From: Azolla caroliniana
Lineage: Eukaryota > Polypodiophyta
NCBI GenBank assembly: GCA_043228905.1
Contig: JBHGNT010000005.1
Coordinates: forward strand, 9,796,001 to 9,860,000
Direction: 5' to 3'
Length of the DNA stretch: 64,000 bases
Under the pieces are notes generated by a model that made no database searches, had not been told where the DNA came from, and worked only from the letters and a program-made list of their open reading frames with translations. Positions 44,572-54,062 of the stretch are shown piece after piece. The translations under genes and the position numbers were made by a program. How positions within the stretch are numbered: the first letter of the stretch is position 1; each line of letters begins with the position of its first letter.

Positions 44572-45882
44572 TGTCATGAAGATCCGTCACTATGCGCGGA
44601 TCTCGAGGCGGAACCGTCGGGGTTCTGGACCGGAAGGATTCAAAGTTGCACTAGCTTTAGCGAGAAAGGATTTAAGATAGATTGAGAAAGAGAGATTGAG
44701 ATAAGATAGAAGGCTTGACTTTAGATTGAGAGAGATTAAGATTGATACATCAATTGGATAACTAATTTCTTACTTTTAATTTCTTGATTAATATATCAAT
44801 TGGATAACGAATTTTCTTCTTAATATTAATTTTGATATCAAGTACAAAGCTTCCAAAAAATTTACGTTAGCCCTTTCATCTTTTTCCTCCCCTCTTTTAT
44901 AGATGCCCTCATGCATTTGAGGGTACAAGACATGCATAAAATGCATGTTTGCCATTTGGCGCTCATGTATTACATGTGGTGCATGATAACTATGTCACTC
45001 ATTTTAGCTCTCATGCACCGCGATCAACTGACCCGACCGATCCATCAAATTTGCATCTGTTTGGTCCGCATCCCAAGTGGCTTGCCGGTCATCGGCCCCG
45101 TCGCCCGATGTCGCCGGTTCGCCGGCTCCGTCGCCGGTTATCACTGGCTCACCGGCTCCATCGTCGATTGCTGTCGGCTCACCAGCCCACTGGCTTCGTC
45201 GCCAGATGATGCCGGATGCCGGTTTCGCCGGCTCCGTCAGTCGCCGTCGCCGGTTACCGTTCGTTGCCGGATCACCGGTCACCAGTTCTGTCGCCGGTTG
45301 CCGGCTCCATCCGATTTCCGGTTCTATTGTCAACCGGTTTGTGTTTCTTCACCAACCGATTCAGGCAGTTAGCCACATCCAGCGACTTAGCCACATATGT
45401 CCATCTAGACAAAAGTGGCTCAAGTCCAACTATTTCTTATGTGCTCTTAACACATAGATGAATTATGAACCAACCGGTTCGGGCACTTAGCCACATCCGA
45501 CGACTTAGCCACATATGTCCATCTAGACAAAAGTGGCTCAAGTCCAACTATTTCTCATGTGCTCTTAACACATAGATAAATTATGATGAATCTCAATCTA
45601 CTTATATAGTTGGCCTAAACTTTTCCTTTCTATGTGGGATATTTCACAGTTTTATTTTTCTCTTTTCCTTTGCAAACTTCCTACCCACATAACTTGAGAC
45701 TTAAATGTCTGTTTCTTATGTAGTAAGGTGCATTCGAAAGCTCTTACAGACCTCCATCTTTTTGTAGTAAGATATTAAACATATTTTAAATAGTATTTTC
45801 ACTATTATTGTTTTATATGATTCATACTCGATTTCATATGTTTTATGAGATTTTCACACCATTGCCGAAAATCTTCACGACA
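44572..45882 (-). repeat. 5' LTR of the non-autonomous element
   Basis: 1311 bp, TGTCATGAAGAT...ATCTTCACGACA. It lacks the SINE of the left LTR but has its own tandem duplication of about 118 bp (units at about 45351 and 45468) and an extra segment near 45715-45765. Confidence 0.88.
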
Positions 45883-46819
45883 ACGTTTCCACTTTAGATT
45901 TCCCCAAAATTTAGCACATGCATGTGCTTTCTCTTGAGTTTGGATAAATTGTTGAGTAACTTCCCATATTCTTCTCTTTCTTTGAATAAACCTTTTATAC
46001 TCATGAAAATGCTTTTGGTAATTCTCTTTATCCTTAACTACATCCAAAACCATAAGGCACTTTCAAGCTTCACGACATTCTTTATCAAACCATTTTTTCC
46101 TAAGTTTCTTGGTGCATTTCTAAGATGTGTGGTTGGTCTAAAAACATTTGTTTGTACCCGAGAGAATGACTTTCTTGAAAGCTCCCCATTTGCATTCTAG
46201 TGTAGCACCATGTTGTATCTTTGTCATTTGTAACATATCCTCAACCATCTTGGAATACATGGGCACTCGCTTAAGGTTCATGCTCAAGTGCGGTTGCTTA
46301 TTATCTTCGATAGCATTTTAACAATCAAACCTATGCATACATTTGAGATCAATACATAATGGTCTATGATCAGATTTTAGTGTCTATTCACCAAGTGAGA
46401 ATTTATGTATACGATCCAAAATACCTTCGGAAAGTAGCACATAGTCAATCGCACTATTTCCGTTGTGTTTTCTACATGTAAAACCATTAGTGTTGGGCCA
46501 TAAGGAAATACCATTTGCAATAAGAAATCCGGTACTATGCACATTTGTAGGAGACTTCCCAAATTGGTCTGAATCTTTTTAATCGCTAGAAGAGCAGCTA
46601 TACATTTGCATATCCTCTTGCATCCTTGAGATATGTGGCATGAAAGATTCTTGTGAATCAACTTGGAAACTTGAGCATTCATGTCACCAAAGACAATAAC
46701 TTCCTCTTTGGATTTGAAATAAGCAATATCATCTTCTAGATTGGCAAAAGGTTGATCTTTATCCAAACAAGCATAAAAGTTAGAATCTATTAGATTGGCA
46801 AAACTTTCTCCTTTGTATT

Positions 46820-47021
46820 CTCCATTGTATAGTAGATCTCTGTTCCTGTGGTTTTTTCCTGTTTAGGGTTTCCATGTCAAACTGTATATTCTATGTATTT
46901 GTTGAGTTTTCTTGTTTCCGCGTTATTGTGTATTACACAGTTGGTTTTCCTCACGAATCTCGGGATCGTATCCCAACAAACTGGTATCTTAGTGAAGTTG
47001 AAAGATGGAAGGAGGTGTGAG
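46820..47021 (+). repeat. copia LTR 3' stub, primer site and first gag codons
   Basis: LTR U5 sequence (GTTTTTTCCTGTTTAGGGTTTCCATG) ends CCCAACA at 46977. A degraded primer site TGGTATCTTAGTG starts at 46982, and ATGGAAGGAGGTGTGAGTG begins gag at 47005. It is cut at 47022 by the next copia. This is the outermost visible level of the nest to the right. Confidence 0.75.
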
Positions 47022-47657
47022 TGTTAGGAATATGTCCCTCCAGTGGGAGGAGCCGACTGCTCGAAGAGAGCTGACAATCGAAGACAAGGAGCAACCGACT
47101 AGTCAGATGAGAGTGAACAGTTGAGGAGTCGACTCAAAGAGAGTTGATCGAGGTCGAAGACACGGCCGACTAGTCAGGCTGATTGGATGGTCGATGACCA
47201 TGCCAACTAGTCGGATTGATCCGATAGTTGATGGATGAGTGAGCTGATTAGTAAGACTATTATTAATATTAGGTAATAATGGGAATGGCAGTAGAAGTGG
47301 CTACATTTATAAACAACCCATATAGTGTATAAGTATAAATACACTTAGGGCAAACTGTTTGACATGTAGATAAATAGTGAAGAGCGTGAACGAGAGGAGA
47401 GAGAGTGAACGACAACATAGTTGTGTTCAGTAATAACATACGCCAAGAGCCTTGCGATGCTGTTTACACTCTATGTAGAGAGTGTTGTACTCTGATCTTG
47501 TCATTGTATATCCACTGTATAGTGAAGCTCCATTCTTCGTGGTTTTCTCCTGTTTTAGGGTTTCCATGTTAAATCTATGTACACTATTTTTTGTGTTTCA
47601 GAGTTGTGTATTTTAGTGTATTCCTTTTCTTGTGGATTGACAATTCGTTTCTCAACA
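47022..47657 (+). repeat. 5' LTR of copia A
   Basis: TGTTAGGAATATG...TTTCTCAACA, 636 bp, with TATAAGTATAAATACAC near 47328. The preceding 5 bp, GTGAG (47017-47021), is the left half of its target duplication. Confidence 0.9.
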
Positions 47658-47685
47658 AACTGGTATCAGAGCTTGAGGTACAAGC

Positions 47686-49127
47686 ATGGAAGGAGGTGTG
47701 AGTGGCTTCCCAGGAATGATAGTTCTAAACTCTTAGAACTATGCAGACTGGAAGATAAAGATGGAGGACCTTCTCATAGTCAAAGACCTATATGTGCCGT
47801 TCAACAGAGTAGAAATACCCATAGGGGTATTAGAATCAGAATGGAAACTTCGTAACAAAAAGGCTACAATGGTATCTTTTAGAATGACAATTGGATGTTC
47901 TGCCGAGGAAATCTGATAATGGCACAAGCACAGAAGGAAGGCGCATTGTATATGATGCAAGCCCGACTGTGCAAGTCGGAAGTGAATGTGGAAGCCGACT
48001 TGGCAGGACAAATATGGCATAAGAGGCTAGGCCACATGAGTGAGAAGCGTTTGCATCTGTTAACCGACCAGAAACTTCTTCCAAAGTTAAAGGGAGTGCA
48101 TCTGGAGAAGTGTGTCGAATGCTTAGTTGGAAAGTAGAACAGAACAACATTCCACAGATGACCACCAAGAAGAAGAGAAGTCCCACTAGAACTAGTACAC
48201 ACGGATGTGTGTTATGTAAATGCTCCATCGCATCAAGGCGGACAATACTTTGTGACGTTCATTGATGACTATAGTCAGAAGACATGGGCCTTCGTACTGT
48301 GGTCGAAGCATCAAGTATTGTCATTCTTCAAGGAGTTCCAGGAAAGAAACGAGCGAGAGTCGGGTCAGAAGTTGAAGGTTGTCTGAACTGACAATGGTGG
48401 CAAATATAAAGGGCAGTTCGAGGAATCCTGCAAGGCCCAAGGTATTCGAATTGAATACACAGTGCCGAAGATCCCTGAGTTGAATGGGCTTGTGAGTAGG
48501 ATGAATCGAAAAATCATGGAGAGAGTAAGGAGCATGCTCTCTCATGCCAAACTACCAAAATCGTATTGGGCTGAGGCGATGTATACAGTTGTTTATCTAA
48601 TCAACAGGTCTCCCTTAGTACCGTTGAAAGGTGATGTCCCACAAAGGGTGTGGACAGGAAAGGATGTCTCCTACCAAAACCTGAGGGTGTTTAGATGCTT
48701 AGTATATATGCACATGCCTAAGGATCAGAGGTTAAAGCTTGACAGAAAGGTGAAACCGTGCATATTCATGGGATACTCGAAAGATGAGTTTGGCTATAGG
48801 CTATGGGACCTAGTCGACAAAAAGGTGGTGAGAAGTCATGACGTAGTCTTCTTGGATGACAAGATGATTGAGGACTGGAAGCAACAAAAGTTGGAAACGA
48901 CTCCCCGGTCGACTCCCACTACCACCGACTTAAGGCCAAGTGAACTGACACAATCGGTTGTTCGGAGATAGCCAGTCGACACAATTGAATCCCAGTCGGT
49001 TGACTCGGAGAGACCAACTGACTATGAATCTGAGTCGGCAGATATGTTAAGATCAATCGAGGGATATAAGTTGGAGTCGTCCAACCTTGAGGAGCCGATC
49101 GACATATATGAAGCCGAACCAAGAGTA
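47686..49127 (+). pseudogene. copia A gag/integrase with internal deletion
   Basis: Gag starts MEGGVSGFPGMIVLNS, then a stop, NYADWKIKMEDLLIVKDLY and ESEWKLRNKKAT, about 65 residues. At about 47880 the sequence jumps to the end of the protease region (RGNLIMAQAQKEGALYMMQ), so most of gag, the zinc knuckle and protease are missing. Then WHKRLGHMSEK, a stop after ECLVGK, integrase (HTDVCYVNAPSHQGGQY, VV-stop-TDNGGKY, NGLVSRMNRKI with Val-Ser where Ala-Glu is expected, so the catalytic Glu is lost) and the linker (SKDEFGYRLWDLVDKKVVRSHDV). It ends at copia B. Confidence 0.85.
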
Positions 49128-49681
49128 TGTTAGGATTTCGGTCCCTCCGGATGGGATGATGAAGGCCCGGTGAGAACCAGATGTTGCAGGCCCGGTGAGA
49201 ACCTCTCACTGGATGAAGGGACATATATGTAAATATGTTCTAGAGAGCCCACAAGGGCTATATTTGTAAATAGCCCGAAAGTCATATTAGTATAAATATG
49301 ACCTAGGGAAAATAGTAACTGTGTGTGTTGTCATTATTTTTGTATAGAGTTATTGGTGTAACTGTTGTATAGTGCATAGCAGAAGAAAAGAGAGAGAGAG
49401 AGACAGAGTGAGTCTCTATTGTAACCGCTGCCAGGCGAAGATCGTGAGTACGAGGTCGTTGCCTCTGCGCTTATCTGTTGTATTCCTCTCTACATAGTGA
49501 TACTTTGGGTCCTTTGGGCTCCCGTGGTATTTCCCCATTTAGGGTTTTCCAAGGAAAATACTGTGTACTTTCTCCTACTCCATTGTTTGTGTGTATACGT
49601 GTATTTCTTCCTATTCCCATCTATTTATGGTTGATCCTGACACTCGGTTGTGGCCGAGCAATATTCCGCATATTCACGTCA
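49128..49681 (+). repeat. 5' LTR of copia B
   Basis: 554 bp, TGTTAGGATTTCGGTCCCTCCGG...TATTCACGTCA. TATAAATATGACC near 49291 is the TATA region. Its start resembles the 16676 LTR (TGTTGGGATTACGGTCCCTCCGG). Confidence 0.88.
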
Positions 49682-49699
49682 ATCTAGTATCAGAGCAAA

Positions 49700-50706
49700 A
49701 TGACACAGAAAATGGAAGATTCATTTGGCGGCATGTTCAAGCTCACTGGCTCCAACTACTCTTTGTGGAAGTCGAAGATGAGGGACATGCTCGTGGTTAA
49801 AGATCTTTAGTTGCCGGTTCAGTTCGGGGACAAAAGACCGGATACGATCGATGCCACGATATGGGAGGTGATGCACATGAAGACAACGACGTACATACGG
49901 TGCTTCATCGACATGAGCTTGTACAACAACTTTAATGAGGAGAGTAAGGCTCATGAGCTCTTGGAGAAGATCGGCATTATGTTTCAGAACAAAAATGCAA
50001 TTAATCGGGTTTCGTTATTCCGGAAGCTAGTGTGGCTTTGGTACCAAGATGGCTCCAGCATGGCGAAGCACATGAATGCCTTCCAAGGGCTGATTAGCTA
50101 GGGAACATCCTTGGAAGTACCTCTCGTCGATGAGGTACTAGCATTACTGTTGCTCGGTTCCCTCTCGGATAGCTGGGAGACGTTAGTTGTCACTTTAGGC
50201 AACGCCGGGACGGAAGGAAAACAGTTGTCCCTAGAAGGAGTCAAGTCGAGCTTGCTAGATGAGGAGGCACGTCGGAAAGACAAGGATACGAGCTCCGACT
50301 CCAAAGCACTCCTTACCGAATCAGAATGCAGAAGAAAAAGGAATCGGAGTCCCCAGAACCAGGAAAAGTCGGGCACACGGTCAAAGTCAAGGGGGAGGCC
50401 TACTTGCATCTATTGTGGCAAGCTGGGACACTTCCAGAAGAACTGTCAGCATTTCCGGAAAGACAAGGAAACCAACAGTACCGATTCGAAGCGGTCACCG
50501 GACCCGAACGGTAAAGATCAGCGGGGACCGAACCGGAAGGGAACGACGACAATCGTGGCAAGTGAAGAAGAGTTCATGCTCATCACCGAGGAGAGTGAGT
50601 TGAACCTTGCCGGCGACGAGACAACGTGGGTTGTCAATTCTAGAGTGTCGTTCGACCTGACTCCGGATCGGAAATGCTTCTCATCCTACACAGCCGGTGA
50701 GCACGG
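49700..50706 (+). pseudogene. copia B gag and protease start
   Basis: One frame from MTQKMEDSFGGMFKLTGSNY at 49700 with in-frame stops after VVKDL (49808-49810) and after QGLIS (about 50099-50101). Zinc knuckle CIYCGKLGHFQKNC, then the protease region VVNSRVSFDLTP, where VVDSGAS is expected, so both the catalytic Asp and the Gly are changed. It breaks at AGEHG where the gypsy element is inserted. The first 130 residues differ clearly from the 16676 gag while the zinc-knuckle part is close, which may indicate a chimeric gag. Confidence 0.82.
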
Positions 50707-51488
50707 TGTCGAGGAAATCCTCGCGGATGGGTAGAAGTTGGGCAGGACCACGGGGGTCTTGAACCAAGAAATCGAGAAGTGAGAAGGAAGATTCTGTGGT
50801 TTACGTGAGCCCTGAGACCGCAGTTTAAACAGTAAAGATTAGCGAAACGAGAGAGATAGTGTAAGAGGAACGTGCGTAGACACAGGCGCAGACATATGTG
50901 CTAAGAATAACTTGTGTTAGATGGATAAGCTTCTATTAATCAACATATGCGCGTGGCGCTGTGGGTGATTACAACCGGATCAGTGCCGGTGTTCGAGCGT
51001 AGGCTCTACAGTAGTCAGATACGGAGATGAGTGGGCACACAGAAGGTGGATCCCCTGGTCGGGAGCTCTCGGGCATTTGACGCGAGTAGGGGAAGTGTCG
51101 TCCGGTAGCAGGTCGTAGGATTCCTCGTCTTCTTTGGTCTCTGTTCCCTTCTCCTCTCTCTCTTTTTTTTTCCGTCTCTTTCCTCTTTCTCTCTAAAAAA
51201 TGACATCCCGTGAACAGTCAAAGGTCGCCCCTTTTATAGCATAAGGAGCGACCGTTACAAAGCATTCATGACTTGTCGTAGATTTTCCCCCCTGATTCGC
51301 TCTCCTCGTAACTCTCCCTACTTACGCGATGTATGAATCCCTAGTAGTGCCTTAACTACCTAGTACACCTCCTTTTTCCTATGCCTAGTACTTACACTAT
51401 CTAATTCACTAGGGGTGTGCACTCGTGCACACCAGTGCTCCCGCGCGTTTCACATTGTTTCCACCGATGGCCCAGAATCTTCACGACA
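50707..51488 (-). repeat. 3' LTR of the tRNA-Trp gypsy element
   Basis: 782 bp, plus strand TGTCGAGGAAATCC...ATCTTCACGACA. The minus-strand start TGTCGTGAAGATTCTGGGCC shares its first 13 bases with the LTR at 40911 and the solo LTR at 15708. It aligns with 62465-64000 once the TIR insert is removed. Confidence 0.88.
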
Positions 51489-51569
51489 TCCACCCCCACT
51501 AAACTACACATACTTCGTTATGTGCCGGGCAACGATTTTAGTGAGGGATTCTGGGCCATCTGCTACTTG

Positions 51570-53535
51570 TCCTCCCCTTCTGAAATGGCGCTCTCGGCTC
51601 CTGGGTCCGGTTCTGCCTCGCTCCGCCTTTTCAAGGCCTTTATCTGTTTCTCGGCCACCGGAGTCATCATTCGGGTCCCGTCAAGCTCCACAAGATTATA
51701 CGTTGCATTATCGTTCGCTAATTACTACGTATGGCCTGAACCATCGCCTTGCGAACTTACGCGTAGACCTATGCTGGTTGTCGAGGCTGTTGTCGTAGAC
51801 TAACACCCAATCGCTTTCCTCCACCTTCCTTGGCCGGAGTCGGCGTGTCCGGTCGAATTGGGCCTTGCTCCGGGTTCTCGCTTCTTTCACCCTCACCGTG
51901 GCCCGCTCCACGTCTTCCGGCCTTCGTTCGAGTTGCCGGATTCGGGCCGATAGCAATTCTACTCGACTCATTTTGTTGGCCCAATCGATTGTTGTCCACG
52001 AGGCGATTGTCCGCTCCACTAGCATGATGGATTTCTATCCAAACATTAGTTCCGCCGGCATGTACCCTGTCACCGAATTGTGGGTAGTCCTGTCCACCCA
52101 TAGCGCGTAAGGGAGCAACCTCGGCCAGTCGCTGACTCGTCCTTCGCACGCGCGCACAATGGCTTTTACTATTGGACTGTGGCCCCGCTCAATCTTTCCG
52201 TTTGCCTCCAGGTTGTACGCCGTTATGAGGGACAGTTTTACGCCTAATTGATCGAACAATTCCTCAGCGCCTTCCGTGTCTAGCTCGCCTCGGTCAGCCA
52301 TGATTTTTCCCACGCGCCCGTATTGGCATATGACATCTTCTATTAGAAACTTACATACTGCCGCGGTGGTCTTGTTTTTTAGTGCTCGGTCCTCTACCTG
52401 GTTCGTTAGGTCTTCTCTAGCCAGCACCAAGTATCGCTTCTGACCCTCTCTGATCGGCATGGTTACTAAGTCGACCATCCATTTGAAGTGCACGACCGGG
52501 GGGTATGTTGGGTGTAGCTCGTCATGGTGTCGAACCACCGAGTGCATCTAGCAACTTTTGCACGTGCACACGAAGTCGTGCACGCTCTTATATATACTCG
52601 GCCACCAGTATTTCTCCCTTAACTTCTCAAATGTGGCCCATGTACCCCGGTGTCCAGACCAAGGGCTTTCGTGGAACTCCGATATTAACTTCTCTTGATC
52701 ATCCGCCTGCACTATATACTCAGAGTGGTGCGTCGTTTCACCTTTTGTGGACCCTCCAAATTTTTCCGTTCTACAGGAAGTATCGGTATGCCCTTTTTCA
52801 GAGCTATCCCGCGTCCTCCCTAGACATCGAGGCATCCATCATCATTGTTTTTAGAAATCTTCCGATTAGAAGCCACTCCCCATCGTAGTCCTCTTTAGCC
52901 TTTTTATCCTCATCCTTGCTGATTCGAAGAAGTCCGTGCTGACTTCTTCGTTCTCTGATACCATGCCGTCCTCGTCCTCGAACCTTACTTTGGAAAGCAT
53001 ATCAGCCATGGCATTGTCTTTACCCGAGATATGTCGTATCTCTGGGTTCAGGGACTTGATGTATGCAATCCACCAGAGCATGGCCAAGTCGAGAGTTGCG
53101 CATCCGGAGACCATACCAAGAATCGGCAGACAGTCCCTTTCTATGATCACTTCTATCCCGATTAGGTAGTCTTTGTCGACCTTAACCGCGGAAACGATAC
53201 CCCATAGCTCACGCTTGACTTGGGCGTACCCTCGTTGTCACTCACTCAGTACCTTCGCACCGAACCGGATAGGGAAACACGTGATGTCTTTGTCCTCTTG
53301 ATTCACGACCCATCCGATCCCGGTGAGGCTGATGTCCACCGTCATGTAGACCGGAGTTCGTGGAGCGTATTTTGCTTTCCGTAAAGCTGATGCCATGGTG
53401 AGCGTTCGTTTTAGCCTCCGGACCGCCTGGGTATGTTACTTTGTCCATTCAAATTTCCTGCTCTTCTTTAGCAAGCCGTAGAGTGGTTCGGTGACGTGCG
53501 CGTAATGAGGGATCCATATGTGGTAGAAGGCGCAA
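51570..53535 (-). pseudogene. gypsy RNase H and integrase (3' part of pol)
   Basis: Minus strand from the copia C insertion: end of RT (AFYHIWIPHYAHVTEPLYGLL), RNase H pieces with TVDISLTGIGW and HISGKDNAMADMLSK, a zinc-type CTCKSC near 52555, then integrase in 52035-52547: KWMVDLVTMP, IMADRGELDTEGAEELFDQLGVKL, YNLEANGKIERGHSPIVKA and PYALWVDRTTHNSVTGYMPAEL. The tail (RARRW-type FARRWFRPYVVISER) lies at 51708-52025, and the frame ends near 51570. The Asp of ADRGE and the Glu of KIERGH fit the D/E catalytic pattern. Frame changes separate the blocks. Confidence 0.8.
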
Positions 53536-53990
53536 TGTTGAGAGAAAAGCTCAACATCGGCCGAAACGGCTCAAGAAGCCGAGGACCGGATCGGTTGGGA
53601 CCAATCGGTTAGGCCGAATGCGTAAACCGGTACGCATACCGGTGCGTAGGTAGGGCCGGATCGGTGCGTAAACCGGGAGGCCGTTAGGAAAGATATTCCG
53701 TGAGGAATATATTTGGGAGTTAATGTAGGAGCTCTTAATGAGCATTGAAGTATTGTGAGTACTTCGGTGAGTCCTTCTAGGACTTGTATAAAAGTGTTCA
53801 TTGAACACACATATGTATAGAGTGGTGAATAGAGATTGAGTACTTTTGTTGAATATAGTTCTTGTGTTTTCTCTCTCTCACTCTCTCACTCTCTCCCGCG
53901 TATACTACGTAAGCTCAAGCTCTCCATTAAACCTAAGTTTTCTTCCTTCTGTTCGGTCTTCATACTTGCTTCCGCACGTTACTTTTTACA
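53536..53990 (+). repeat. 5' LTR of copia C
   Basis: 455 bp, TGTTGAGAGAAAAGCTCAACATCGG...ACTTTTTACA, with GTATAAAAGTG near 53787 as TATA box. The LTRs have diverged by a noticeable number of substitutions but are the same length. Confidence 0.93.
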
Positions 53991-54062
53991 TGGTATCAGA
54001 GCGCGAGGATTGAGAACCTCTCTGCAGCCGACACAACTTGACGAAGAAGAACAAGAAGAACG

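Larger units (their letters stand above)
40911..45882 (-). mobile_element. non-autonomous LTR retrotransposon (gag only), TSD ACGT
   Basis: A 4972-bp element with LTRs of 1285 and 1311 bp, termini TGTCGTGAAGAT...ATCTTCACGACA, and the 4-bp duplication ACGT (40907-40910 and 45883-45886). Minus orientation follows from the purine tract next to the left LTR (42196-42207, plus strand TCCACCCCCACC) and the primer site next to the right LTR (44546-44563). The 2.4-kb interior encodes a decayed gag and a repetitive acidic frame but no protease, RT or integrase. Its termini, primer site, purine tract and gag match the Ty3/gypsy element at 50707-64000, the likely helper lineage. Confidence 0.85.
38830..46805 (-). 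mobile_element. LINE retrotransposon, 5'-truncated, split by an LTR element
   Basis: Non-LTR element on the minus strand with parts of the endonuclease (46377-46805), the linker (45887-46100), RT (about 39400-40906) and a C-terminal zinc module (about 38862-39161). It is interrupted by the LTR element at 40911-45882. Joining 45887 leftwards to 40906 after removal of the insert and one ACGT copy restores the frame (GNLKWKR then VESYGDL). The 5' end is cut at about 46805. Confidence 0.85.
38862..46805 (-). pseudogene. LINE ORF2: endonuclease, RT, zinc module
   Basis: Endonuclease: VIVFGDMNAQV (GDxN motif), AIDYVLLSEGILDRI and SDHRPL, in shifted frames. Linker: KKWFDKECREA...NYQKHFHEYKRFIQRKRR. 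RT: ESYGDLTLHDLS, FFTIEDICIGLKNLASRKA, a degraded centre, ECPLSPTLYGLRIDELEE and the catalytic LYADDVVLL (about 40050). Past RT: YHGLEVPSNHRWNECATRR and DTLMTPVLLYWVEILG. The C-terminal zinc module is CTLCPKQVRES...HTLIQC. A protein of this kind nicks DNA and reverse-transcribes its own RNA at the nick. Several stops and frameshifts make it non-functional. I cannot assign a clade safely. Confidence 0.82.
47022..49127 (+). mobile_element. copia A (TNT1-like), 5' part, internally deleted
   Basis: A 636-bp 5' LTR (47022-47657), primer site TGGTATCAGAGC at 47661-47672, gag start at 47686, a large internal deletion, then integrase up to 49127 where copia B is inserted. The remainder must lie beyond the right edge. 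Same family as 2559-3706. Confidence 0.85.
49128..50706 (+). mobile_element. copia B (TNT1-like), 5' part
   Basis: 5' LTR 49128-49681, degraded primer site TAGTATCAGAGC (49685-49696), gag and start of protease, cut at 50707 by the gypsy LTR. The left flank GAGTA (49123-49127) is half of its TSD. It is related to the 16676 family, more distantly in gag. Confidence 0.85.

Noticed and set aside
40907-45886. DNA transposon with 16-bp terminal inverted repeats (ACGTTGTCGTGAAGAT)
   Set aside because: The ends are long direct repeats with TG...CA termini, a primer site and a purine tract, so it is an LTR element; ACGT is a palindromic 4-bp target duplication that makes the inverted repeat look longer.
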